From positions 55,196,066 to 55,260,065 of the forward strand of contig NC_084589.1 of the NCBI RefSeq assembly GCF_033807715.1: 64,000 nucleotides of DNA, read 5' to 3'. The notes below the pieces were generated by a model. That model was not told where the DNA came from. It saw nothing but the letters and a program-made list of their open reading frames with translations, and did no database searches. This document shows, piece after piece, positions 9,800-19,816 of the stretch. The translations under genes were made by a program, and so were the position numbers. This DNA comes from Cololabis saira (lineage: Eukaryota > Chordata > Actinopteri > Beloniformes > Belonidae). Position 1 is the stretch's first letter. Every line of letters starts with the position of its first letter.

Positions 9800-10448
9800 G
9801 AGTTTATTTAGGGGGTTATTTAGGAGTTTATTTAGGGGTTTATTTCTTTCCTGAGAGCTGATCCAGACCCAGAAACCCCCAGATCTGCAAACAGCTGCAA
9901 ATATTGTTATTTATTCACCTTGATTGAAAATATGCAGCAGCTGTGTGGGAGTTAGTAAAAGTTTCTGTAAAAGCTCAAACCAGAAAGAAACACGGTTAAC
10001 AGCAGGTGAAAGGGAAATAAAGCAGGGCGTTTCCAGCCTGTTTTAGGGAGATTTAGTTTTCATTTCTGAATGTCGGAATGTAATTTTTAATTTACTTTCC
10101 CTAAATATCTAAAAGTATTCATATTCTTTCATATTTCATCATATTATTTCCTGCTCCTTCCAGTTCTGCTGTTTTTAGGTCAGTTTTCTCTTATTTTATG
10201 TTTCCAGGCTGAAATCTGTCTTCCAACTCAACAGCGTCTGTAGGTGAAATAAATACAGTTGATTGACAGCTGCGACAGCCAATCAGATCACGAGTTGTAT
10301 CAGTTAAGGCTTTAGGCGTGCTGTGATTGGTTATCTGTGTTTCCTAGTCTGAGCCGCAGCAGTGGGGCTGACGCAGTTGTTTTAGTGAGTGAAAACTTTG
10401 TTTTTTTATCATTTATTTCGTCGATATCAAATCCAAAATAACAAGAGT
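9800..10448. other. Putative intron, non-coding
   Basis: Unique-looking sequence with GTTTATTTAGG repeats near 9810-9850. No ORF over 40 codons looks real. It would be the start of the intron after the ISRE promoter. Confidence 0.5.
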
Positions 10449-10699
10449 ATCAGGGCCAGGCAGGAGAAAAATAAAAATAATATTTTAGAGGAGGAAGATT
10501 TTTTTTTTCATTATGCAGTTCGAGAAAAAATGTTGAGAAGAATGTTGAAGTACAATTTTGAGAAAAAAGTTATATGTATTTCAACTTTATTTTCGAAATT
10601 CCGACTTTTTTCTCTAAACATTTAGACTTTTTTCTCGAAGTGCACAATAAATATAAATCTTCCCCTCTCAAATATTGTTTCTCCTGCCTGGCCCTGATT
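10449..10699. mobile_element. MITE with ATCAGGGCCAGGCAGGAGAA ends
   Basis: Near-perfect inverted ends: ATCAGGGCCAGGCAGGAG at the left and its reverse complement CTCCTGCCTGGCCCTGAT at the right, with homology running on for about 45 bp. The interior holds TTCGAGAAAAA and TTTTTTCTC motifs. About 250 bp, non-coding. Confidence 0.85.
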
Positions 10700-10709
10700 C
10701 TCTTCCGTA

Positions 10710-10925
10710 CAAACCAGGTATTAGTACAGTTTAGTGCAGTTTAGTACAGTTTAGTGAAGTTTAGTGAAGTTTAGTGCAGTTTAGTGAAGTTTAGTGCACC
10801 GCCACTGTTTTAATTTTTTTTTAAATTTTATTCTGCATGTAAAGCACCATGTGTTGCATTTTATATTGTATGATTTGGTGCTATACAAATAAATAAAGTT
10901 TAAAGTTTAAAGTTTAAACATGATA
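10710..10925. repeat. CAGTTTAGTG repeat plus LINE-type tail
   Basis: About eight 10-11 bp units (GTTTAGTGCA/GAA) to 10,798. They are followed by a tail of the kind ATGTAAAGCACCATGTGTTG ... GGTGCTATACAAATAAATAA and (AAAGTTT)n, typical of a LINE 3' end. Confidence 0.7.
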
Positions 10926-11129
10926 TTTTAACAACAAAGTTCAGCAGCCCCCCGATGCCTTTAAATGGTTCCATCCGTTATCTGCAGGAAATGATCTGCT
11001 TCCTCTCAGCCTCTTCCTCTTCCTCTTAAAGCCAGAACACAGCCTTTGGGTGTGCCCTGTAGCGGAGCCAGAGGGGGGGCGAGGGGGCGGGTGCCCCGGG
11101 GCCCACAAGCTCATAGGGCCCACTGATAG

Positions 11130-11850
11130 GGCCCCGTTTTGTGTGATACGTTCATATATAATTGTAAATTGTAGGCTATAATTACGATAAAATGTGCATT
11201 GTGTGGCCAGTGTAGGATAATTCTTACTTTACAACTGTCCTGAACGCATCAGGGCTGTGAGCCAACGCTGATTGGCTGTAAATCCTGATTTATGGTTCCG
11301 CGTTAAATCGACGCAGAGCATACGGCGTAGGGTACGCGGCGACGCGCACCGTACGTGCATATCCCCGCGTACCCTACGCCGTAGGTCTGCGTTGGTGTAA
11401 CGCGGAACCATAAATCAGCCTTAACACTTAGAGCCAATTTGCCGACTCTGCAAATTTGCGGCCATGAAGGAGACGAGCGCTAAACTTTAAAAGAGGACTA
11501 AGCATGTACAAAGGTTTATGGAAGAGTCAACTACCATTTGTGAGTGAGTGTAACCTTCTTAAATAATGTCTTTATCAGAGTTGTGGTATTCTTGACCGCC
11601 TGCCTATTTTAATGAGCTTGTGTTGTTGTCAACTAGACTAGAGTCTATTCTCTGTTATAGAGCTCAGAAATCATGTTATAGACCGCTGTGTCTATCTATC
11701 TAAATAGATTGTGGAATTTTAGACCAGTTATGGTTTTTTATTTTTGTATTTAAGCTGTATCAAAGATGGAACTGAGTCAGTCCGTGACTCTCTGAGTTTT
11801 CAGCGCCATTTGATTGACAGCTGTCAGACCTGTGTGTGTGTGTGAGTTTC
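11130..11850. mobile_element. Partial copy of the hAT-like element, reverse orientation
   Basis: Matches 3120-3790 in reverse complement. Shared blocks include GGAAGAGTCAACTACC, CTGTTATAGAGCTCAGAAAT and AAAGATGGAACTGAGTCAGT. It lacks the TAGGGGTGT ends. The GT tract is only about seven repeats here. It contains the GC-rich MITE copy 2 at 11,283-11,421. Confidence 0.8.
11283..11421. mobile_element. GC-rich palindromic MITE, copy 2
   Basis: From TCCTGATTTATGGTTCCGCG to GCGGAACCATAAATCAGCCT. The inner arms are CATACGGCGTAGGGTACGCG and its partner ACCCTACGCCGTAGG. Confidence 0.85.
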
Positions 11851-12480
11851 CTAAACACAGTAGTCAGTGTCGGTTCCAGGAGCCGCGACGCCTGACGGAA
11901 GACTTTACATGTGAAAATAAGATGTTTTACTTTGAATTATTTTCAACATCATGATTACAAACTAATAGCCTAGATTTACAATACAACATGTTAGTAAGAC
12001 TATAACAAAAAATAATGCATCACATTTTTGGTGTGGCAGCTGTATCTGTAGGTGGTACCGGCCCCGCGGACCCCCCCGGGACATCCTGGACGCCCTGGAA
12101 CCTTCTGGACACGCGATGACAGGCGGCTGGTTCCGAGGACTTCGGTCCAGATTCAGAAGGTTCTGCTGTTGTAAATAATATTTCAAGTCAAAATAAACAG
12201 ACAAAAATGTGTTATTTAAAAAGAAAAAAAAGATAAGTTAATGAAGATGTGTTTAACATATTTCCTTCACTACCTTGATTACAGCCACTCTTGCACCATG
12301 ATTTTTACATTTATTTTAACAAGCGTGTAAGAATATGCAAACATTTCACTCAGCTACAGGTACTGTGTTTCAGAGACTGTAAAAATATTATTTTCTATAA
12401 TTTCACATAATAACCCACATACATCTCTCCGGGACTACAATAACTACAAGCATAATCACTCTCACTTTACTGTACTTTTA
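11850..12480. other. Non-coding, unassigned
   Basis: Contains a GC-rich patch at 12,050-12,140 with a minus-strand open frame of 80 codons (11,962-12,204) that matches nothing I recognise and lacks splice support. The rest is AT-rich. Confidence 0.5.
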
Positions 12481-12960
12481 CTGTACTTTTACTGTACTTT
12501 TACTGTACTTTTACTGTACACACTTCTGGATGTTCTACTGCCCTTATTGTTCAGCTTTGTTTTTTAATATTTATAGACATATATTACTTACAATAGAGAC
12601 GATAGAAAATAGAAAATATTGAAATACTAAATTAAACTAAATCCAATATCCACACACACGATTATAAAACAATGAAATGCTTCCAGTGACGTGAGACTGA
12701 GATTCAGTCCAATTCACAGCAAATCTAGGATGAACATCTATTTCAGATCAGCTGCTCTAGTCTGATCCTGCAGCTACGACTACTGACCCAAACTAGTTAC
12801 ACTAACTAGGTTAACTAACACTAACTAGAGGTTTACTGACACTAACTAGGTTTACTGACACTAACTAGAGGTTTACTAAACACTAACTAGGTTTACTGAC
12901 ACTAACTAGAGGTTTACTAAACACTAACCAAAGTAATACTAGTTAGTGTTAGTAAACCTG
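12478..12960. repeat. ACTGTACTTTT repeat and ACTAACTAGG minisatellite
   Basis: Five copies of TTTTACTGTACT (12,478-12,522). From 12,786 there are units of GACACTAACTAGG-TTTACT with and without an inserted AGAG. Between them lies AT-rich unique sequence. Confidence 0.85.
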
Positions 12961-12968
12961 TAAACCTG

Positions 12969-13226
12969 ATGGATGGATGGATGGATGGATGGATGGATGG
13001 ATGGATGGATGGATGGATGGATGGATGGATGGATGATGGATGGATGGATGGATGGATGGATGGATGGATGGATGGATGGATGGATGATGGATGGATGGAT
13101 GGATGGATGGATGGATGGATGGATGGATGGATGGATGGATGGATGGATGGATGGATGGATGATGGATGGATGGATGGATGGATGGATGGATGGATGGATG
13201 GATGGATGGATGGATGATGGATGGAT
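12969..13226. repeat. (GGAT)n microsatellite
   Basis: About 258 bp of GGAT with periodic GATGATGG slips. It sits just upstream of the first small exon. A short relic of it recurs inside the intron at 13,519-13,538. Confidence 0.97.
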
Positions 13227-13279
13227 GTAGTTCTGTAACATCATGAGCTTTAATGTGAATTTCTCCTGATTCACTTCAG

Positions 13280-13489
13280 ATTCAAAATGGGGGATCAGAA
13301 CTCTCAAGGAACTCCAACTGAGCAGCATGCACCCTTGCCCATAGCAGTTCCTGTAATCTTCATCGAAGAACCAGGACCTCCAGGAACTGACCTTCCAGAC
13401 AGTGACTCTGACTGGGACGTCCGTTCTACAGACAGTGACTATAACTATCCTACAGACTGCAGCAAAGAAAAACAGCTTATGGAAAGAAG
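13280..13489 (+). CDS. Unrecognised small acidic protein, exon 1 of coding part
   Basis: The acceptor is CTGATTCACTTCAG, the ATG is at 13,287, and the donor GTAAGA is at 13,490. The frame starts [20 protein letters not shown] and has 67 codons plus two bases. MGDQNS fits the MGxxxS myristoylation pattern, although Asp at position 3 is not ideal. PVIFIEEP at residues 22-29 looks like a SUMO-interaction motif (hydrophobic core next to acids). Residues 35-57 ([17 protein letters not shown] and on) are Asp/Ser-rich, with possible CK2 sites. No known family is recognised. It may be driven by the ISRE promoter at 9.65-9.75 kb. Confidence comes from the splice signals and in-phase continuation. Confidence 0.5.
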
Positions 13490-13588
13490 GTAAGATGATT
13501 AAAACTGTTGGATACAACATGGATGGATGGATGATGGATGTATTTCAACAGCATGAGCTTTAATTGAATTTCTCCTGATTCACTTCAG

Positions 13589-13688
13589 AGTCATGATGGT
13601 GGAGTGTAGATATCGTCCACAGCCCTCTGTAGCGGGTAACCGGTCCAAAGATTATCCTCCAAACTTCCAAAACCAAAACCACCAGTAA
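13589..13688 (+). CDS. Unrecognised small acidic protein, last coding exon
   Basis: The acceptor is CTGATTCACTTCAG, identical to that of the previous exon. In the phase left by exon 1 it reads R-VMMVECRYRPQPSVAGNRS, then KDYPPNFQNQNHQ and TAA at 13,686-13,688. The alternative acceptor two bases on meets a stop after six codons. The exon is basic and Asn/Gln/Pro-rich, unlike the acidic first exon. Donor-like GTAATATG at 13,693 sits five bases past the stop, inside sequence that repeats the previous intron's start. The protein would be 100 residues. Confidence 0.45.
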
Positions 13689-13774
13689 GAAGGTAATATG
13701 ATTAAAACTGTTGGATACCACATCAAATCCAGTCTGACTGTAAGTTTTTAGACGTAATAAAAGCTGTCAGTCTC

Positions 13775-14330
13775 TACAGGTTCTAGTTCTAGTTCTAGTC
13801 TCTACAGGTTCTAGTCTCTACAGGTTCTAGTTCTAGTTCTAGTCTCTACAGGTTCTAGTCTCTACAGGTTCTAGTTCTAGTTCTAGTCTCTACATGTTCT
13901 AGTTCTAGTCTCTACAGGTTCTAGTTCTAGTCTCTACAGGTTCTAGTTCTAGTCTCTACAGGTTCTAGTTCTAGTTCTAGTCTCTACAGGTTCTAGTTCT
14001 AGTTCTAGTCTCTACAGGTTCTAGTTCTAGTTCTAGTCTCTACAGGTTCTAGTTCTAGTTCTAGTCTCTACAGGTTCTAGTTCTAGTTCTAGTCTCTACA
14101 GGTTCTAGTCTCTACAGGTTCTAGTTCTAGTCTCTACAGGTTCTAGTCTCTACAGGTTCTAGTTCTAGTCTCTACAGGTTCTAGTTCTAGTTCTAGTCTC
14201 TACAGGTTCTAGTTCTAGTCTCTACAGGTTCTAGTTCTAGTCTCTACAGGTTCTAGTTCTAGTTCTAGTCTCTACAGGTTCTAGTTCTAGTCTCTACAGG
14301 TTCTAGTTCTAGTTCTAGTCTCCACACAGG
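13775..14330. repeat. TTCTAG minisatellite
   Basis: Higher-order array of TCTCTACAGG followed by one to three TTCTAG units; more than 20 higher-order units. No coding capacity. Confidence 0.95.
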
Positions 14331-14508
14331 TTGTCTGTTTGAACAATTATGTATATAAATACAGACAAATATTGAAGTTATCATTTTCATGATTTTGCCA
14401 TAACTGAATATTAAAATTGTGCTTACTGCTTTATACGTGTTAACTGAAGCTGCAAGTTTCACATCTCTGCAGAGGAATGTGGGGGTAGTGCACATCCTCT
14501 TATCAAGT

Positions 14509-14581
14509 GTGCGTGTGCGTGTGCGTGTGTGTGTGCGTGTGCGTGTGCGTGTGCGTGTGCATGTGTGTGTGTGTGTGTGTG
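14509..14581. repeat. (GTGCGT)n / (GT)n microsatellite
   Basis: Alternating GTGC and GTGT units, ending at a donor-like AGGTAAGC (14,599) that has no clear exon. Confidence 0.93.
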
Positions 14582-14589
14582 GTATGTTA

Positions 14590-15200
14590 TTTCAAACAGG
14601 TAAGCAGCAGCCTGGTTCCAGCAGAAGGGGATGTCTGGAGTCACCTTGAAGTTAACATATAAACTGACTTCTCATGTTCTTCTAATCAGAAGCTAATAAT
14701 TCCCCCTTCCCATGGGCAGCCTTAACCCCCCCCCCCTTACGCTGCTCGTGCTCGTGTAACCAGGGCATTCCCAATGAATAAAAAGAGGAGACGAGGCAGA
14801 GACGGACAGAGATGGTTGGAGTGTTGGGACTGCACGTTCTCTGACTTCTCTCCTCACGGGTTTTTAACCTGATCTCATGTCTCTGTCTTTTGTTAATATT
14901 CAGCAGATTTAGCCAAGTTGCTGAGGGTTTCAGTCTGGACCTGACACTCTCCACCTATGCTGTCTAGTTCTAGTAGATTTGTCTTACTGTACTTATTGTA
15001 CTTCTTTTCATAATCCATTTTAATTTTCTCCCCATCAAATCCAGTTAATCGGGTCTTGGCGGGGCTGATCTCCGCAATTTGAAGCCTTTTATAATAATTG
15101 TAAAAAAAAAAATAAAGGTTGCTACTTCGTGGATTTCACTTATCACGGGTTATTTTTGGAACGTAACCCCTGAAAATCAGGGATTACTGTACAAGCAAAA
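14590..15200. other. Non-coding, repeat fragments
   Basis: Unassigned sequence with a C-run at 14,727. Near 15,120-15,190 there is a fragment typical of fish repeat ends (ATCACGGGTTATTTTTGG, AATCAGGGATTACTGTA). No gene seen. Confidence 0.5.
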
Positions 15201-15235
15201 CTGGAGACGCACCCGACCACGTCTCCTTTCCAGGG

Positions 15236-15310
15236 GTTGGTCCCGGACGAGCCCCGGCCCGTCCCGGACGAGCCCCGGCCCGTCCCGGACGAGCCCCGGC
15301 CCGTCTCCGT
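15236..15310. repeat. GTCCCGGACGAGCCCCGGCC tandem repeat
   Basis: Three perfect copies of a 24-bp GC-rich unit. Confidence 0.93.
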
Positions 15311-15379
15311 CTCCCTGCCTGGACCGAGGCTGGAACCCGGGACTCGGTCCAGGACTGCTCAGGACTCGACCCCGGTCTA

Positions 15380-15896
15380 GTACTCTGTTCTGTTCTGTAC
15401 TTTGGAAACTGCACCACCGCAGAAAAGAAAGCACTGCAGAGGGTGGTGCGAACAGCACAGGGCATCGTGGGAGGGGAGCTTCCACCTCTCCAAGAACTTC
15501 ACGTCAGACGTTGTGTTGCTAAGGCCCACAACATTATCCGGGACATCCATCACCCCAGCCGGGCAAACGGTACCGGTAAAAGCAGCACCACCAGATTTTT
15601 GAACAGTTTTTATCTGTCAGCAAACAGATTACTGAACAAGACCTAGTTCTTGTGAAAGACTGAACTGAAGATTTTTTATATCATATATAGAAGCCCAAGA
15701 TTATTTATTTGTTTTTCTATCCTCTTATTCCACATACTGTTTTTATGTTTTTATGCTTTTATTCATGCACTATGCACTTTGTTTGTATGTCTATCTTTTA
15801 AACTGCAAATGATGATGAGCCTGCACAAACAAGTTTTTTACCCATGTTACTACCAGTAATATGATGTGACAATAAAGTTGATTGATTGATTGTTCA
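15380..15896 (+). mobile_element. LINE 3' end with reverse-transcriptase C terminus
   Basis: One frame reads KKALQRVVRTAQGIVGGELP, then RRCVAKAHNIIRDIHHPS, and, after a diverged stretch, FLNSFYLSANRLLNKT and a stop. This is the conserved C-terminal end of a fish LINE ORF2. The usual RR-RS block is replaced by unrelated residues around 15,560-15,600. The 3' UTR ends in ATGTGACAATAAAGTTG and (ATTG)n. Heavily 5'-truncated. Confidence 0.8.
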
Positions 15897-15974
15897 GGAC
15901 TTTGTTCAGGTCTCTGTTCCGGTCTCTGTTCAGGTCTCGGTCCAAACCCAGGACTTGTGGTGGATTCACACTGA

Positions 15975-16180
15975 GGCCCCGTTTCCACGTAGCAAAAACG
16001 CTGGTGTTTTCATTCGTTTTGTCCGTTCGTTTACAGGAAAGGGAAGCTCAAAGTCACCAAAAACCATCATTCCTGAAAACTCCAGCCAAAGTGGGGATTT
16101 TTCAAACCTCCGTCTCCACGTTTGCTTGTAAACAGAGAGAAACGGACATTTAGGCTTGATGAAGCATTGTGACAGCACGT
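15975..16180. mobile_element. Harbinger-type element fragment
   Basis: Starts GGCCCCGTTTCCACGTAGCA and matches the left 190 bp of the Harbinger copy at 38,711 (TTTTCATTCGTTTTGTCCGT, AAAACCATCATTCCTGAAAA). No right end seen. Confidence 0.75.
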
Positions 16181-16985
16181 GGCCCCCTGCAGGGACAACG
16201 ACGCCTTGCAGGTTGCCCCAGTCTCATACCCCTGCTTGACCCATTGTCAATCAAGTTCCAGCTTCCTACCTCCTGCAGGGCTTTGAACTAGGACCCAACA
16301 CCTTTGTGTTAGCTTCAACTTCCTACCCAGCTCCCTACCCACCCCCCCTGCAGACGACACCTGGAAGTTGGTTCAAACAGACTTGAATCACGAGAACACC
16401 CTATGGGGTAATTTAGAAGTTAGTGACAGTCATGCCAAATGCCAGATAATGACATTTGGCCACAGATCACATCTGATTGTAAATTACTTTTGTCTCTCAC
16501 TTGGTTTGTGTATTTCCTGCCTTCTGTACCTTGAAGCTTACTGTATAAAAAGTCATGACTGGTTATTGGGAAAAGTTATTGTAGAGATGTTTAGGAATGC
16601 TGACAATTTCATAAGACTTGAATTTGATTGTGTTGTGAGAATGTTTTGCTTATCCTGCCTTAGAATTTGACTCGCTCTTCTAAAAAGGTTTAATATCTCG
16701 GGTAACATTAAAGAGAGAAATGGCCAGAACGCCATGGTTGGTCTGAGTACCAAAAGAATAGTCCAGTGGGACTTATAGCATATGCAGGACTTGGGGTCCA
16801 TAAGAAGTGTTGGAACACTGAGATATTTGTGAGAAATAGACATATACTGTATGTAGAAGAACTGTTTTTTATTTTATAAATGGGGAAGATTCGCTCTCCC
16901 AAATACTTGAGGTATATGTAATTTCAGTAAGAATTGACTCGCTCTCCTTACATCAACAGGAATTATTTGTATGCTCTGCAGTAGA
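16180..16985. other. Non-coding; possible LTR-like stretch
   Basis: GTATAAAAAG at 16,542 and repeated TTGACTCGCTCT motifs (16,668 and 16,937) suggest a decayed LTR, but no matching ends or target duplication were found. Short open frames only. Confidence 0.35.
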
Positions 16986-16989
16986 CTGG

Positions 16990-18375
16990 TCAGTGTATCT
17001 TTTGGTCATTGGATTTTTCCATCATGAGTGGGAATCAAAAAACAAAAAACGATTGGTTTATTTGATTTTCCTTTTAAAACAAAAAACAAATATTGAATTA
17101 CACTGCATTTTTTCTTTTTCTGTGTTAATATGATTTAACAAAGATTCAAAATACGCTTTTATTTTCGTTTTCTATTTCATATAAGAAAAATGAAATCACT
17201 AGTCAACAGGAACGAAAAAACGAACCAAAAACAACCGTTTATTCGTATTCGTGCACCGGAAGCTGGCATTTACAACCGAGTGAACTTAGTTCTGGATATT
17301 TGACAGGCATTCCTGTGACAATTCTCACCAGGAGAAGTTGTTCTGTACCACCCCGTCCCACTCCAGCCAGCCACTCTAGGCTACTATCCCCCCCCCCCTG
17401 TGTTTTCTGCGGTGCATTCACACTATACGCGAGGCATGTATTTTACTCGTATTTACTGACATTACGCCCCCAGATGTAGCTACAGTTGTCATAGCAACAG
17501 TAAACACCAGGTCAAAGCAGCAACGGGACTGTGGTCATTTGTTGTGGGGATAATGGGCTGACGTCAGTTCTAGAGCTTGTTAAAAGATAGAAAAATGTTC
17601 TTTACCACAGGCTGCTGCATGTTAGCATCTCAATATCATGTGAAAGTTCACTCTTCTGATGGATTTGAACTACATGCATTTGCAGCTACAACAATGTCAA
17701 GACGGTCATTCATGATTTCCACTGCAGCCTCCATGTTTCTACCGGGAGAAGGGTCGTGAAAAGCACGGAAATATAATAATAAAAAAAAAAAACTAGAATA
17801 GGCTACAATATGCCGACAGTCCATTATGCCGAAGGTCGTGCTATAATTGTTACGTTTGGGTAGGCTGTGACCTTCATCAGGTTAACTGTCAGACAGTTCA
17901 TGTAGGTGGAAAAACACGTCACTCATTGTGTCATTCAATCTTCATTCATAAATTCTGGCTCAGGTCTGACACTGAGTGGCCTAAATAGTAAACGGTCACG
18001 CAGCGCGCATCAATTACCACTTGAAACAAGAAACACACAGGAAAAACGCTGAGATAAATATCTATCCATACAAAATAAAGAACAACAGCAACAACAATAA
18101 TAATACATCTATTAGACCAAAAGGTAAAATAAAATTAACTTAGGCTTTTTTACCCACAAAATGACAAGATGGTGATAAAATGAAAATAATAAGCTCTATT
18201 GTCATAGAACTTTTCTAAGTTTGCAAGGCACTTCAAAAACAGATTTAAAAAAAAGCACAGATAAAAACAACACAGACAATGAAATATACAGGCCCTAATA
18301 GCTCATAAGATAATATAATAGGCTATATTATTATATTATAATAATTTTATAAATGCACAACGACGTCTGAGTTAA

Positions 18376-18424
<49 letters not shown>

Positions 18425-19468
18425 AGCAGAGCCTACAGACGTTTAAAAGTCCAAACAAAAGTATTTACTCACAAGAAGTGATTGTAATCAATTACATAAT
18501 TTAAAGTAGATTTTTACTAAATATGATAATACATCTAGGCCTATGCGTGGTCTAATGATCAGCTCTCAACGTAAGACTATATTAAATTCTCTGTGGATTA
18601 ATGCTCCACCTGCATCAATTGGATCCTCGTCAAAAGGACATGTCATGTTCGTAGCCTAATAGTAGTGAAAAGAAAAGTTGTAACACTGATTTTTTCTTCT
18701 AATCAATGAAAGACGGCATAACTGCCTCAACTGCACACTGACAGAAAAGAGGAGGGAAGGAAAAACGCAGGTGTAATCCACAATTAGTGCACTGAAATGT
18801 CAGGAGACATACGCATCTGGATTAGCCTGTGTCATACAAATATGTGATTAGAATGCAGACAAAAGATCAAAACAAATATGAAACAGAAAAATAATGCAGT
18901 TTAATGAATCAAATAAAACATCAAAATTATTGTCCTCCATCTGTAGTACAGAGCCCCGAGTCCCCGGGTACTAGAAGTCCCCTGTATTCAGTTGCAGTTT
19001 TACAGTCAGCCAGTAGAAAATCCTCTCCCGCCGCCACTTTCTTGCGTAATGTGCGCAGAGATTTCAGAGGATGATAGGCCTTGTTTAGCCATATCTAAAA
19101 TCATCTGTGAGTAGGGCTCCAGAGACATGCTGCGGATGTGCGCTCTTGGTTGGTAAAGAACAGCTCATTCGCGTGCTTGCTTTGTAAATGCCAGCTTCCA
19201 GTGCACGAATATGAATAAACGGTTGTTTTTGGTTCGATTTTTCGTTCCTGTTGACTAGTGATTTCATTTTTCTTATATGAAATAGAAAACGAAAATAAAA
19301 GCGTATTTTGAATCTTTGTTAAATCATATTAACACAAAAAAAGAAAAAATGCAGTGTAATTCAATATTTGTTTTTTGTTTTAAAAGGAAAATCAAATAAA
19401 CCAATCGTTTTTTGTTTTTTGATTCCCACTCATGACGGAAAAATCCAATGACCAAAAGATACACTGAC
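16990..19468. mobile_element. 2.5-kb element with about 280-bp inverted arms
   Basis: The left arm (16,990-17,272) and right arm (19,187-19,468) are reverse complements. Shared blocks are TCAGTGTATCTTTTGGTCAT, ATCAAATAAACCAATCGTTT and GAACGAAAAAACGAACCAAA. The interior has no transposase-like frame and includes (GA)n at 18,379-18,421. Long arms and a non-coding centre suggest a non-autonomous fold-back-like element. A related fragment lies at 20,770-20,990. Confidence 0.8.
18379..18421. repeat. (GA)n microsatellite
   Basis: Pure AG dinucleotides inside the long-arm element. Confidence 0.97.
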
Positions 19469-19706
19469 CTGGACTGATGGTTGGAAGAATTAGCAAGTGA
19501 TTTGTGGGTAAAAGTGAGTGTAATTGAAAGTTTTTTTGGAGGGATCTTACAGAAAGAAAATGGAAAGTTTTTGGGAAGTTTTTCAGTAAGAGAGTCAGAG
19601 AAAGAGTTGACTGATCCTTTTAAATACATGTATGGTAATTACGGTACCGATAGTTTTATTTGTTAGTTTTATTTGTTACTTAGTTAGTATTACAGTTTTT
19701 CACAAT

Positions 19707-19816
19707 TGTTTAAACGGCGTAGGGTACGCGGCGAACTCACCGAACGGTGTGCGTCGCTGCGTACCCTACGCCGTAGGGTCTGCGTTGGTGTAACGCGGAA
19801 CCATAAATCAGCCTTT
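19707..19816. mobile_element. GC-rich palindromic MITE, copy 3 (left end lost)
   Basis: Starts inside the left arm (ACGGCGTAGGGTACGCGGCG) and ends normally in GCGGAACCATAAATCAGCC. Confidence 0.8.

Noticed and set aside
12939..13520. 193-codon minus frame with Ile-His-Pro-Ser repeats, and plus Met-Asp-Gly-Trp frames
   Set aside because: Translation of (GGAT)n. The unique part of the minus frame is the antisense of the small plus-strand exon.
14465..14600. Exon between CATCTCTGCAG and the donor-like GTAAGC at 14,599
   Set aside because: It would be mostly a (GT)n microsatellite and shows no family resemblance or phase support.
15184..15522. Pro/Gly/Arg-rich frames on both strands
   Set aside because: Caused by the 24-bp GTCCCGGACGAGCCCC repeat next to the LINE fragment.
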